42,188 nucleotides of DNA from Clostridia bacterium (GTDB lineage: Bacteria > Bacillota > Clostridia > Oscillospirales > Acutalibacteraceae): positions 1 to 42,188 of the forward strand of contig JAFRUA010000054.1 of assembly GCA_017434855.1 (NCBI GenBank). Reading direction: 5' to 3'. The position numbers and the translations under genes are program-made. Within the stretch, counting starts at the first letter, position 1; the number at the start of each line of letters is the position of its first letter. The notes under the pieces were generated by a model. The model was not told the origin of the DNA and ran no database searches. It worked only from the letters and a program-made list of their open reading frames with translations. Of this stretch, positions 6,610 to 15,181 are shown piece by piece.

Positions 6610-8475
6610 ATGAATCTTGGAGATCGCATTGCAAATCTGCGCAAGCAGCAGGGCCTGTCGCAGGAGGCCTTTGCCGAAAAACTGGGCGTTTCGCGCCAGT
6701 CCGTTTCAAAATGGGAATCCGGCGTAAGTTTGCCGGACATTGAAAAGCTGTCTCGCATCAGCGAAGTCTTTGACGTGTCGATCGATCACCTGATCAAAGG
6801 AACCGAAATCGCCGATGCGCCGGAATCAGCCGACCCGCCTGCAACACCGGATGCACCGGCAGAGCCCGACCCGCCGGCAGACACCGAGGCCGCAGAAGAC
6901 ACGCCGCAGGAGGCCGTGCCGACCGACCCGGCACAGACAAAGGACACAGACCGCCCCGCAGCGCAGCCGCAGGGCACAACCTGCGCACCGACCCGGGTCG
7001 CCGCCGCGCCGCCGGAACCGGCCGGGCCGCCGACCGCGCAGGACGAGGCCACACAGGAGCTGACCGCGCCGACCGATGAAGACGACGGCGACGTCTGGTC
7101 TGTGGGCACCCTGGCCGACGGGGCGCGCCGCACCGCGGCTAAAGAAAAACACCGCCGTGAACAAAAGAAAAAAAAGAAAAAAAGACTGTCCCGGCGCATC
7201 ATCGCGCTGGCCGTTGCGGTTTGCCTTTTGGCGGCGATCGTGGGCGCCGTGTGGGGCTTCGGCGGCATCAAGCCGCTGTGGTGGGCGCTGCACGGCGGCA
7301 AGGTGCAATACCCCTATGTTCTGGTGCACGGGCTTGGAAGCTGGGGGGAAGGCGACGGCGCCACGCCCTATTGGGGCGGCACGGCCGGCGATCTGGCGGC
7401 CGACCTGCGCAGCGCGGGGTATGACGTGGTCGCGCCGCGCGTGGGACCGATCTCCAGCACCTGGGACCGCGCGTGCGAATTGTATGCCCAACTGACCGGC
7501 ACCACGGTCGATTACGGCGAAGCACATGCCAAGCAGCACGGTCACGCCCGCTTCGGCCGCAGCTATGACACGGCGCTGGTGCCCGACTGGGGGCAAAAGA
7601 AAAACGGCGGCCAGTTGGTCAAGATCAATCTGGTGGGCCACTCCTACGGCGGAACAACGGCGCGGCTGCTGACCTGGCTGCTGGCCAACGGCAGCGACGC
7701 GGAGCGGCAGGCCACCGGGCGCGAGACCTCTCCCCTGTTCACCGGCGGAAAAGGCGACTGGGTCCACAGCGTGACCACGCTTGCAACGCCGCACGACGGC
7801 ACGTCGCTGACCTGCGCGCTGAACGCCCCGGCCGCACTGTTTGGCATCGACCTGACAAAAACATTGTTTGATGTGCTGTTCAAATTCGCCGGCGTGATCT
7901 CAACGCCGGATACACCGTTTGATTTTATGCTGGACCAGTTTGACATTGCAGCGGTCAGCGGGACCCAGGCGCAAAAGGACGCCGTTACGTCCTTCTTCCG
8001 TCTGGGCACCGACAACGCCGGCTATGACCTGTCGCCGGACGGCGCAAAGGCGCTGGGCAGCACCATCGGCACCGTGGACAGCGTGTATTATTTTTCCTTT
8101 GCATACCGCACCACCCAGGAGGGGCTGCTGCTGGGTTACGAGATTCCGGACAAAGATACGAACCCTCTGCTGATGCCCACCGCCACCGCCATCGGTCTTT
8201 ACACCGGCACCACGCCGGGCGGCATCGAGATCGGCGACGCCTGGCTGCCGAACGACGGGCTGGTCAACGTCATCTCTGCCCTGTATCCGGGCGGCGAGCC
8301 GCACAAAGAGCTGCCGACCGATGAAGCGCCGAAAACGCTGGAGCGCGGCGTGTGGTATGTTGCGCAGCCGATCCGCGGCGATCACGGCACGCCGATCGGT
8401 CTGGACGGCGACATGGCCGCTCTCCACGATTTCTGGACAGCGCAGTTTGAACGGATCGACGCGCTGAAACGATAA
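6610..8475 (+). CDS. XRE DNA-binding domain - transmembrane helix - lipase fusion
   Basis: One uninterrupted 621-residue frame combines three parts. Residues 1-60 are a Cro/C1-type helix-turn-helix (LGDRIANLRKQQGLSQEAFA, then SRQSVSKWESG). Residues about 65-180 are a Pro/Ala/Glu-rich, disordered linker. A basic stop (KKKKKKRLSRR) leads into one membrane helix at about 197-217. From about 230 an alpha/beta-hydrolase follows that resembles the bacterial triacylglycerol lipases of Bacillus/Staphylococcus (family I.5): oxyanion region VLVHGLG, the H..HARFGRSYD block, nucleophile GHSYGG (S345), TLATPHDGTSL, PNDGLVN (D549) and GDHGTP (H592). The topology implies DNA binding inside and lipid hydrolysis outside. 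The start has AAAAGGGG upstream. Membrane-anchored XRE proteins are common in Clostridia; a lipase output domain is unusual to me. Confidence 0.88.
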   Translation: MNLGDRIANLRKQQGLSQEAFAEKLGVSRQSVSKWESGVSLPDIEKLSRISEVFDVSIDHLIKGTEIADAPESADPPATPDAPAEPDPPADTEAAEDTPQEAVPTDPAQTKDTDRPAAQPQGTTCAPTRVAAAPPEPAGPPTAQDEATQELTAPTDEDDGDVWSVGTLADGARRTAAKEKHRREQKKKKKKRLSRRIIALAVAVCLLAAIVGAVWGFGGIKPLWWALHGGKVQYPYVLVHGLGSWGEGDGATPYWGGTAGDLAADLRSAGYDVVAPRVGPISSTWDRACELYAQLTGTTVDYGEAHAKQHGHARFGRSYDTALVPDWGQKKNGGQLVKINLVGHSYGGTTARLLTWLLANGSDAERQATGRETSPLFTGGKGDWVHSVTTLATPHDGTSLTCALNAPAALFGIDLTKTLFDVLFKFAGVISTPDTPFDFMLDQFDIAAVSGTQAQKDAVTSFFRLGTDNAGYDLSPDGAKALGSTIGTVDSVYYFSFAYRTTQEGLLLGYEIPDKDTNPLLMPTATAIGLYTGTTPGGIEIGDAWLPNDGLVNVISALYPGGEPHKELPTDEAPKTLERGVWYVAQPIRGDHGTPIGLDGDMAALHDFWTAQFERIDALKR

Positions 8476-8533
8476 ATCGAGGGGCTGTCGCATTTCGCGA
8501 AGAGCAAACAGAAAAACAACATCGGATAGATCG

Positions 8534-8580
8534 AAAGCAGGACATAGAGAAACCTCTGCGCCCTGCTTTTATTGCTTTCT
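8534..8580 (+). terminator. Terminator after the XRE-lipase gene
   Basis: AAAGCAGG (8534-8541) pairs with CCTGCTTT (8562-8569) around a 20-base loop, followed by a T-rich tail. It sits between two convergent genes. Confidence 0.65.
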
Positions 8581-8582
8581 TT

Positions 8583-9893
8583 TTATAATGCGCGGTACCG
8601 CTTTATCCAGCGGCGGACCTTTTCTTCGTCAAAGTCTTTCGGGATGGCGCCGCAGACAAACGGCACCAGCGGCAGCGTCTTGAAACACCGCACGGCGGCG
8701 GGCACCAGCTTCAACAGCGGAACGCCCGTGACGATGAGGTTCAGAATGTACTGCGCAGACAGATTGAGCGACCCGCTGTCGGCCACGCTGAGCTGGTCGG
8801 ACGTGAGGATCTTTTTTTCGGTCAGATAGTCGATGTCTTCCCCCTTGACATAGGTGAACAGCGTTTTGATGATGTCGATCATCACCAGGTCCTTGCCGTG
8901 CTTCATAAAGTATTCGTATTCATACGGCCAAAGGGCGGCTTTGGTGCAGGGCCCGTCGATGGCGTTCACCGTGTCGGCCAAAATTTTGCCGGCGTTCATG
9001 CTCAGGATGATGCCGCTGCCGTTGAGCGGCACAGTCATGCCGGCGCTGTCGCCGACGGCCGCGTACCCGTCAGCCACGATCAGCGGCAGCATGCGCGAGA
9101 TCGGGATGTCTTCAAACGAGCCGCCGCGCACGATGGTTTCACCGATATAAGGATATGTCTTGCGGAACGCGGCCAGGGCCTCGTCCACATCCGTTTGCGT
9201 CAGCTCGCCGGACTGACTGAATTTACCCACAAGGATATCCACATAGTCCTTTTCCGTGATGGCCCAGTCGATGCCGGGACGGTTGCAGTGAAACAGGTGG
9301 ATGGTATACGGCGGGTCGTTGACGGCGCCGTCGGTGTTTTCATAATAGGCGCGCCAGACGTGAAACACGCTGCGCCGGTTGATGGTGTTGTCAATACCGA
9401 ACACGGCGGGCAACCGGGTGCGCACGGGGGAATTCATCCCGGCGCTGTCGATCAAAAGATCGCCTTCCAGTGCGGTGAGCGCGTCACCGGTCCGGACGAT
9501 CAGCCCCCTGACCGCCGTGCCCTTGAGCAGCGGAGACACGATTTCCGTTTCAAAACGCAGATGTACGCCGGCGTCGTCGGCCAACTGCAGCAGATATGCG
9601 ATCAGGTCCTTGCGGTCCATGATGACCGCGGTCTCGTTGTATCCGTGGCGCAGCTCCACGGTTCCGCTGGGGTTCAAAAAGCCCTGCAGCACCGCCTTCC
9701 GGGTCAGCGATTCCGGCGGACGGGCGATCCCCGCGCCGTCAAATGCGGAATACTCCAACCAGTCGTGCCAGTCATGGCCCATGTCTTCGCGTGCCTTTTG
9801 CTCCACAACGGTGACGTCGTGACCGTTTTTTGCCAGGTGGATCGCCGCGACCAGACCGCCATGGCCCGCGCCGGCAACCAAAATCTTTTTCAT
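8583..9893 (-). CDS. FAD-dependent oxidoreductase, geranylgeranyl-reductase/FixC-like
   Basis: The 436-residue flavoprotein starts at 9893, where GGAAGGG is well spaced, and opens with the Rossmann dinucleotide motif G8-A-G-H-G-G. A second FAD contact, GDSAGM around D282, is typical of the p-hydroxybenzoate-hydroxylase/geranylgeranyl-reductase superfamily. The C-terminal third has several hydrophobic stretches that could touch the membrane. Likely role: reduction of polyprenyl or other lipid double bonds, or hydroxylation; the substrate cannot be read from the sequence. It stands alone with its own promoter (TTGCCA, 17 bp, TATAAT). Confidence 0.8.
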   Translation of the reverse strand: MKKILVAGAGHGGLVAAIHLAKNGHDVTVVEQKAREDMGHDWHDWLEYSAFDGAGIARPPESLTRKAVLQGFLNPSGTVELRHGYNETAVIMDRKDLIAYLLQLADDAGVHLRFETEIVSPLLKGTAVRGLIVRTGDALTALEGDLLIDSAGMNSPVRTRLPAVFGIDNTINRRSVFHVWRAYYENTDGAVNDPPYTIHLFHCNRPGIDWAITEKDYVDILVGKFSQSGELTQTDVDEALAAFRKTYPYIGETIVRGGSFEDIPISRMLPLIVADGYAAVGDSAGMTVPLNGSGIILSMNAGKILADTVNAIDGPCTKAALWPYEYEYFMKHGKDLVMIDIIKTLFTYVKGEDIDYLTEKKILTSDQLSVADSGSLNLSAQYILNLIVTGVPLLKLVPAAVRCFKTLPLVPFVCGAIPKDFDEEKVRRWIKRYRAL

Positions 9894-9918
9894 GCAGATC
9901 CCTTCCTTTCCATGCGGC

Positions 9919-9947
9919 ATTATACCACAAAACCCGCAAAATGGCAA
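9919..9947 (-). promoter_or_regulatory. Promoter of the FAD oxidoreductase gene
   Basis: On the complement: TTGCCA (9947-9942), 17-bp spacer, perfect TATAAT (9924-9919). Confidence 0.8.
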
Positions 9948-9967
9948 GACTGCGCCGCCGCGGCCGA

Positions 9968-10000
9968 TAAAAAACAGACTGCTCCGTCAGAACAGTCTGT
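9968..10000 (-). terminator. Terminator of the Thr/Pro-rich protein gene
   Basis: ACAGACTG (9974-9981) pairs with CAGTCTGT (9993-10000). Read leftward the hairpin is followed by six T residues, a classic Rho-independent terminator for the gene at 10015-10497. Confidence 0.85.
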
Positions 10001-10014
10001 GTGTCGGGATGCGA

Positions 10015-10497
10015 TTATGGGGCGGTCGGTTCTTCTGTCGGTGCGGAGGTTGACACGGACGCTTTGGCGGTTGCATCGGCGCCGGCTGCGCCCGATGTGT
10101 CAACGTCGCTCCCGGTCGGCGCGGCGGCGGTCTGATCCTCGGGATAGGTTGTCAGCGCGTCCTCCAGCGGGAAGGTCGGCAGCACATCCTCCAGCGGATA
10201 GGTCTCAATGTCGTCAATGCCGGTGGGAACGGTCACATCTGACGGCTGCGTCAAAGACGGCAGCGTCGGCACGGTGGATGCGTCTGTCGGCACCGTGGGC
10301 GCGCCGGTCGTTTTGGCATCGTCCGTCGGCGTTTTTTCGGTCTCTGTCGGCAGCAGAATGTTTTCGCCGTCTGCGGCGGCCGCCGTGGGCTCCTTTGCCG
10401 CAGATTTCTTTTCGTGATACTTGCCGAATTCAAAGCCCATCACAAACAGCCAGACGGCAACGACCACGGCGATCACAGCCTGTATTTTTTTGTTCAT
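10015..10497 (-). CDS. Membrane-anchored Thr/Pro/Ala-rich low-complexity protein
   Basis: The 160-residue protein begins with an uncleaved-looking membrane anchor (KKIQAVIAVVVAVWLFVMGFEFG). A charged junction (KYHEKKSAAKE) and about 115 residues rich in Thr, Pro, Ala, Asp and Ser follow, with short repeats such as TVPT, and YPLEDVLPTF beside FPLEDALTTY. The outer part is acidic and probably disordered, as in stalks, spacers or O-glycosylated cell-wall segments. The start is fixed by AAGGAG. No family or function is recognised. Confidence 0.75.
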   Translation of the reverse strand: MNKKIQAVIAVVVAVWLFVMGFEFGKYHEKKSAAKEPTAAAADGENILLPTETEKTPTDDAKTTGAPTVPTDASTVPTLPSLTQPSDVTVPTGIDDIETYPLEDVLPTFPLEDALTTYPEDQTAAAPTGSDVDTSGAAGADATAKASVSTSAPTEEPTAP

Positions 10498-10525
10498 ACA
10501 TCAACGTCTCCTTTTTGGGCGGCCG

Positions 10526-10592
10526 CAGACCGCATCTGCGGTCTGTCAATCGACCTTTCCATAAAGATACAGGAAAATTGTCGTTTTGTCAA
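10526..10592 (-). promoter_or_regulatory. Promoter with leader hairpin for the Thr/Pro-rich protein
   Basis: On the complement: TTGACA (10592-10587), 17-bp spacer, TATCTT (10569-10564). The leader then contains a perfect 9-bp hairpin, CAGACCGCA (10526-10534) with TGCGGTCTG (10537-10545), just before the AAGGAG ribosome site. With no T-tract it is not a simple terminator; it may affect mRNA stability or translation. Confidence 0.6.
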
Positions 10593-10616
10593 CAAAAAAT
10601 TTCCGACGCCGAAAAA

Positions 10617-11729
10617 TTACCCTCTGCCCGGCCCGCGTGGCGACGCAAACAGTCGCCGGCAAAAATCCGCCGCAAACGCTTCCAGCGCGTCAAAATCCAT
10701 CGCGTCGCCATAGACCTGCTCCAGCTTGTCGTGCGACGCCTTGGCCTGCCGCTGCTGGGCAACCGCCTCCTGCAAAAGGGAGCGGATCAGCTTTTGGTCA
10801 AAGGCGCGGCGCGCGCGGGTCTGCGAAAGCAGATCGTCCGAAAAGAACCGGCGGGCATGGATCGTCCGCCACGGCGCAATCGCATCGCCGTGCAGCCGCT
10901 TCTGTGTGACCACCGCCAGCGAAACCTGCGGCAAAATCAGGTGCTCGCTTTCCCCGTCGGGCGCAAGCGGGCAGCGGCAAAACACGGCGTCATACCCCAT
11001 GGCCAGCGCGCGTGCGCCGATCTGCTCGATCAGCGCGCCGGCAGCAACGCCGGTCTCATCTGCCACGGCGACAACACGGTCGGCCAGCGTCTGCACGGTT
11101 CCCGAAAAAAAGACGCGTCCCTTTGGCGTCACGCCCGAAAGGTACCGCGTCAGCTTTCGCCCGGGCGCCGGGTTCTTTTGTTTCGGCAGTTCCCGCTGAC
11201 AAAAGCGCAGCGCATAACCGTAAAGCTTTTCTTCATTCAGATGCGGCGCCACGGCGCGGCGGATGTTTTCGTTCAGCGCGCCCGCGGCCTGCAGCAGCCG
11301 GGTGCAGCGGCGCTGATAGATGGCGCACTCCAGCGTATAGCGGCGCACGTCGGCAACGCGGGCCATCAGGCGGTCGGTGTTCCAGAACCGGCCAAGGTCC
11401 ACCAGCACCTCGGTCGCGCCGGGAAAGGTCGGCTCCACCACATGCGGCGCGGTGCCGTCGCAGATTGAAACGCCCATCTTCGGCAGCAGCACGCCGTCCA
11501 GACTGTCGGGGTCGCTGCCGCAGTGGATCCGTTCGGCCGAAACGCCGCGTGAAAGCGCCTCGGCCGCCACGCGCTTCATCAGTGTGGATTTTCCGCAGCC
11601 CGGCCCGCCCTTGATGATATAGAGCCGATGGTCGCGATAGGGATCGTGCAGCTCGTCAAACAGCGAAACGAAGCCGCGCGGCGTGTTTGCGCCAAGAAAA
11701 AAATCGGTCTGAATGCCGGTATTTGACAT
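10617..11729 (-). CDS. P-loop ATPase of the PRK06851 type with degenerate second lobe
   Basis: The 370-residue protein starts at 11729, behind a strong GGAGG. Lobe 1 has FFLGANTPRGFVSLFDEL followed by Walker A GGPGCGKST and the family patterns HCGSDPDSLDGV and DGTAPHVVEPTFPGA. Proteins of this kind, as I know them, repeat the same module in the C-terminal half. Here the second lobe keeps the lead-in (LSGVTPKGRVFF) and a later block (CRCPLAPDGESEHLILPQVSLAV), but the position of the second P-loop reads VVAVADETGVAAGA and lacks GKST. ATP would therefore bind only at the first site. The biological role is unknown to me. Confidence 0.75.
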   Translation of the reverse strand: MSNTGIQTDFFLGANTPRGFVSLFDELHDPYRDHRLYIIKGGPGCGKSTLMKRVAAEALSRGVSAERIHCGSDPDSLDGVLLPKMGVSICDGTAPHVVEPTFPGATEVLVDLGRFWNTDRLMARVADVRRYTLECAIYQRRCTRLLQAAGALNENIRRAVAPHLNEEKLYGYALRFCQRELPKQKNPAPGRKLTRYLSGVTPKGRVFFSGTVQTLADRVVAVADETGVAAGALIEQIGARALAMGYDAVFCRCPLAPDGESEHLILPQVSLAVVTQKRLHGDAIAPWRTIHARRFFSDDLLSQTRARRAFDQKLIRSLLQEAVAQQRQAKASHDKLEQVYGDAMDFDALEAFAADFCRRLFASPRGPGRG

Positions 11730-11799
11730 GGGGAATCCTCCTGGGTCGCCGGGGCGCACAAAAGCAAGGCGCCCCGGTCGGGTTCATACGCTGCTCCGG

Positions 11800-11842
11800 C
11801 CAACTGCTTTCAAATCATCTGACTGTAAAAACAAGCAGTTGG
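11800..11842. repeat. 10-bp inverted repeat between divergent genes
   Basis: CCAACTGCTT (11800-11809) and AAGCAGTTGG (11833-11842) are perfect inverted arms 23 bases apart. They lie in the 241-bp gap between the ATPase gene and galT. There is no T-tract, so an operator or an RNA structure is more likely than a terminator. Confidence 0.45.
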
Positions 11843-11919
11843 TCAAAGGCTCGTATCAGTTCATCCTATTCCGAAAATTCCAAACCGTCACAATTTTTTT
11901 ACACAAACCCTCTTTTCTT

Positions 11920-11941
11920 GCGCAAACTTCTGCGCTATAAT
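11920..11941 (+). promoter_or_regulatory. Probable galT promoter (-10) with small palindrome
   Basis: A perfect TATAAT lies at 11936-11941, preceded by the palindrome GCGCA (11920-11924)/TGCGC (11931-11935). No good -35 box is seen at 17 bases, which suggests dependence on an activator or a weak promoter. Confidence 0.5.
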
Positions 11942-11970
11942 GAACGTAATCTACATTCGGAGGGATGACG

Positions 11971-13464
11971 ATGATCGATACCGCAATCAAGCAACTGGTC
12001 GCCTATGCCAGGGCAAACGCGCTGATCGGCGCGCAGGACGAGATCTGGGCAACAAACCGCCTGCTGGAGGTTTTGCAGCGCGACAGCTTTGACGCTTCGC
12101 CGCTGACCGGGGACCTGCCGGCGCTGGAAGATATTTTGCGCGTTTTGCTGGACGACGCCGCCGACCGCGGACTGATCGAAAACGACGGCACGCACCGGGA
12201 TCTGTTTGACACCAGGCTGATGGGCGCGATCCTGCCGCCGCCGTCCGAAGTGATCCGCCGGTTTTATGCGGCGTATGACGTATCGCCCCAGGCGGCAACC
12301 GATTTCTTTTACCGCTTCAGCCGCGACACGGATTACATCCGTCGCTACCGCGTGAAGCGCGACCTGAAATGGAAGGCCGACACCGACTACGGCGCGCTGG
12401 ACATCACGGTGAATCTTTCCAAGCCGGAAAAAAGCCCGGAAGAGATCGCCGCGGCGAAAAAGGCAAAGCAGGGCGGCTATCCGAAATGCCTGCTCTGTCC
12501 GGAAAACGAGGGCTATGCCGGGCGCGTCAACCACCCCGCGCGTCAGAATCACCGCATCATTCCGATCACCGTGGGCGGCAGCGAATGGGGCTTCCAATAC
12601 TCCCCCTATGTCTATTACAACGAGCACTGCATCGTCTTCAACAAGCAGCACATCCCCATGAAGATCGACCGCAGCGCGTTTGAAAAGCTGCTGGATTTTG
12701 TCACGCTGTTCCCGCACTACTTTGTCGGCTCCAACGCCGATCTGCCGATCGTGGGCGGCTCCATCCTGTCGCACGAGCATTTCCAGGGCGGGCATTATGA
12801 TTTTGCCATGGCAAAAGCGCCGGTTGAAACGACCTTCTTTGTTCCCGGCTTTGACGCGGTGCGGTGCGGCATCGTCAAATGGCCCATGAGCGTCATCCGC
12901 CTGACGAGCGACGACCGCAGGCAGCTCACCGACCTGGCCGACAAAATCCTTTGCGCCTGGCGTGCCTACAGCGACCCGCAGTGCTTCATCTTTGCCGAAA
13001 CCGACGGCGAACCGCACAACACCATCACCCCGATCGCGCGGCGGCGCGGCGAAGCCTATGAGCTGGACCTGGTGCTGCGCAACAACATCACCACCGACGA
13101 GCACCCGCTGGGTGTGTTCCACCCGCACAGCGAGCTGCATCACATCAAAAAAGAAAACATCGGTCTGATCGAGGTCATGGGCCTGGCCGTGCTGCCGGCG
13201 CGGCTCAAAACCGAGATGGCGGCGCTGGAAACGGCGCTGCTGACCGGGGCGGACCTTTCGGCGGACCCGGCGCTGGAAAAGCACGCCGCCTGGGCCGACG
13301 ACCTGCGCGCGCGGTACGTGTTCACCGAAGAGAACGTCCACGCCATTCTGCAAAAAGAGATCGGCGCCGTGTTTGCCCTGGTGCTGGAGCACGCGGGCGT
13401 TTTCAAGCGCGACGCTGCCGGCAAAGCGGGCTTTGACCGCTTCATCCGCCGCATCTGTGAATAA
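11971..13464 (+). CDS. galT: UDP-glucose--hexose-1-phosphate uridylyltransferase, GalT type 2
   Basis: The 497-residue enzyme exchanges UMP between UDP-glucose and galactose-1-phosphate in the Leloir pathway. Its length and sequence fit the Firmicutes-type GalT (GalT2), not the shorter E. coli type. Visible family blocks are YRVKRDLKWKADTDYGALDITVNLSKPEKSP in part, CLLCPENEGYAGR, the active-site region SHEHFQGGHY (His268 onward) and FHPHSELHHIKKENIGLIEVMG. I chose the ATG at 11971 because GGAGGG at 11959-11964 abuts the earlier ATG at 11965 but is correctly spaced for 11971. No galK or galE lies beside it in the window. Confidence 0.93.
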   Translation: MIDTAIKQLVAYARANALIGAQDEIWATNRLLEVLQRDSFDASPLTGDLPALEDILRVLLDDAADRGLIENDGTHRDLFDTRLMGAILPPPSEVIRRFYAAYDVSPQAATDFFYRFSRDTDYIRRYRVKRDLKWKADTDYGALDITVNLSKPEKSPEEIAAAKKAKQGGYPKCLLCPENEGYAGRVNHPARQNHRIIPITVGGSEWGFQYSPYVYYNEHCIVFNKQHIPMKIDRSAFEKLLDFVTLFPHYFVGSNADLPIVGGSILSHEHFQGGHYDFAMAKAPVETTFFVPGFDAVRCGIVKWPMSVIRLTSDDRRQLTDLADKILCAWRAYSDPQCFIFAETDGEPHNTITPIARRRGEAYELDLVLRNNITTDEHPLGVFHPHSELHHIKKENIGLIEVMGLAVLPARLKTEMAALETALLTGADLSADPALEKHAAWADDLRARYVFTEENVHAILQKEIGAVFALVLEHAGVFKRDAAGKAGFDRFIRRICE

Positions 13465-13500
13465 GCAGCCGCCGGCTCCCGTATCCCGGCCCGGCGCTGC
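13465..13500 (+). terminator. GC-rich hairpin between galT and the secreted protein
   Basis: GCAGC-C-GCCGG (13465-13475) pairs with CCGGCGCTGC (13491-13500) with one bulged C. It follows the galT stop at once but lacks a T-tract, so it may be an attenuator or mRNA-stabilising hairpin between two genes in the same direction. Confidence 0.4.
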
Positions 13501-13525
13501 ATAAAATCATAAAGGAGTCTTATCT

Positions 13526-15016
13526 ATGAAGAAAACCACCCTGTCCCGCCTGCTTGCCGTTCTGATGGTGGTGCTGATGGCGGTCAGCGCCGTGCCGGCC
13601 GCTTCGCTGTCGGTCGCGTCCGCAGCCAAAACGTCCGCAGCCACAGCAGCAACCGTTAAGCTTTCCAAATGCACCTTCACCTATGACAAAAACCAGGTCT
13701 ATACCGGCAAGGCCCGCAAGCCCGCCGTGACCGTGACCTATGGCGACAAAACGCTGGTCAAGGGCACCGACTACACCGTAACCTACAAAAACAACAAGGA
13801 TATCGGCATCGCGTCCATGACCCTGACCGCAAAAAGCGGCAGCGGCTTCACCGGCAGCAAAACGCTGAAATTCGTCATCCGCCCGGCCAAGGTGAAGGGC
13901 CTGACCTCCACCAAAAAGACCGTGTCGGCCATCCGCCTGAGCTGGACCGCCGTCAAGGGCGCGACCAGCTATCGCGTCTATCGCTATGACGCCAAGACCA
14001 AGACCTATGTCAAGGTCAAAAACACCGCCGGCACCGCCGTGACCGTCAAAAAGCTGGCGGCAAACACGACCTATCGCTTTGTGGTACGCGCCTATGCCGT
14101 TGCCGGCAAAAAGATCTATTGGGGCGTGTATTCCAAGGCGCTGAAGGTCAAGACCCTGCCGCAGCCCAGCGTCGATCCCGGCCCGCAGCCCGACACGCTT
14201 GCGCAGGTCACCGGCCTCAAGGCGGTGAAAAATGGCACGACCGTCGTTCTGACCTGGAACGCCGTTGCAAATGCGCCGGCCTATCATGTCTGCAGCTATG
14301 ACGCCGCCACGCAGCAGTACACCACCCTGGCAAAAACCACAGCCAACAAGGCGACTCTGACCGGCCTGACGATCGAAACGCCCTATGACATCGTGGTGCG
14401 CGCCTATGCCGAGGGCGCCGACGGCACAACCTATGGCGAATTCTCTGCACCGCTGACCGTCACCGTCTATTACGCAGATTATTACAGCGCGCTTTTCAAA
14501 AGCGGAACCTTCCAGGCCACGATCAAAACCAATATGGAGGGCATGACCGACCCGATCACCATTGCCGCCAAAAACGGCAACCTGTATCTCAAAACCAAGA
14601 TGCCCATTTCCGACAGCACCAAAGCAACCGTGCAGATTCTGTATCTGAACAACGGCAAGGTCTATCTGTGCATGTCAGGCCTTTGGTTTGACGCCACATC
14701 CGCCATGGACGGTGACGAATCCATGCTTGACATCGTCAACGTCTTTTCAGAGATTGAACTCGGAGACACCGACCATGTCACCGTCAGCAAAGAAACACAC
14801 GGCCAGACGACCTATACCGTTGAAAAGATCAGCAACGGCACAAACGGCTATACCAAGCTGTATATCAAAGACGGCACGCTGGTCAAGCTGATAACGGTCG
14901 ACGACAATGCGGTTACAACATCGATCACATTCTCGTCCATTAGCGATCAGGTCAGCGACAAGCTCTTTAAAGCACCCAAGCATCCGCTGGACCTGAGCGC
15001 ATTCGGCGGAATGTAA
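13526..15016 (+). CDS. Secreted protein with Ig-like and two Fn3 domains
   Basis: The 496-residue protein has a signal peptide (MKKTTLSRLLAVLMVVLMAV, cleavage near residues 33-35). Residues about 45-118 are a bacterial Ig-like module (YTGKARKPAVTVTYGDKTLV, GTDYTVTYKNN). Two fibronectin type III domains cover about 122-212 and 226-318, each with the W...A..Y.V and Y...V.AYA patterns; a Pro-rich linker sits between them. Residues about 320-496 are a beta-rich domain (IKTNMEGMTDPITIAAKNGN) that I cannot assign, faintly like lipoprotein carrier folds. There is no sortase motif or anchor, so it is probably released or held by the Fn3 parts. AAAGGAG fixes the start. Confidence 0.8.
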   Translation: MKKTTLSRLLAVLMVVLMAVSAVPAASLSVASAAKTSAATAATVKLSKCTFTYDKNQVYTGKARKPAVTVTYGDKTLVKGTDYTVTYKNNKDIGIASMTLTAKSGSGFTGSKTLKFVIRPAKVKGLTSTKKTVSAIRLSWTAVKGATSYRVYRYDAKTKTYVKVKNTAGTAVTVKKLAANTTYRFVVRAYAVAGKKIYWGVYSKALKVKTLPQPSVDPGPQPDTLAQVTGLKAVKNGTTVVLTWNAVANAPAYHVCSYDAATQQYTTLAKTTANKATLTGLTIETPYDIVVRAYAEGADGTTYGEFSAPLTVTVYYADYYSALFKSGTFQATIKTNMEGMTDPITIAAKNGNLYLKTKMPISDSTKATVQILYLNNGKVYLCMSGLWFDATSAMDGDESMLDIVNVFSEIELGDTDHVTVSKETHGQTTYTVEKISNGTNGYTKLYIKDGTLVKLITVDDNAVTTSITFSSISDQVSDKLFKAPKHPLDLSAFGGM

Positions 15017-15052
15017 AGAGATCACGTTCTGCAGAAACGCATTCCCTTTCAC

Positions 15053-15095
15053 GCACTGCGGCAGCCATGCACTGCCGCAGTGCACCGTATTTATA
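15053..15095 (+). terminator. Hairpin after the Fn3 protein
   Basis: GCACTGCGGCAG (15053-15064) and CTGCCGCAGTGC (15072-15083) form a perfect 12-bp stem with a 7-base loop, followed by an AT-rich but T-poor tail (ACCGTATTTATA). Confidence 0.65.
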
Positions 15096-15134
15096 AAAAA
15101 CGTTTGTAAAAACAAAAAAAGATTCAAAAAAACC

Positions 15135-15163
15135 TTGACATCCGCGCGTGTTTGTGATAGTAT
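15135..15163 (+). promoter_or_regulatory. Promoter of tRNA-Arg
   Basis: Perfect TTGACA at 15135-15140, 17-bp spacer, TAGTAT at 15158-15163, about 19 bases before the tRNA. Confidence 0.75.
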
Positions 15164-15181
15164 ACTTTGGCAAACGCAAAT

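Noticed and set aside
6835..7075. Decay or misassembly of the Pro/Ala-rich stretch in the XRE-lipase gene
   Set aside because: The stretch is in frame, has codon use like its surroundings and joins two intact domains, so a natural linker is the better reading.
8898..11468. An 856-codon plus-strand open frame
   Set aside because: It runs antisense through three well-supported genes and their promoters and terminator, and has no recognisable domain.
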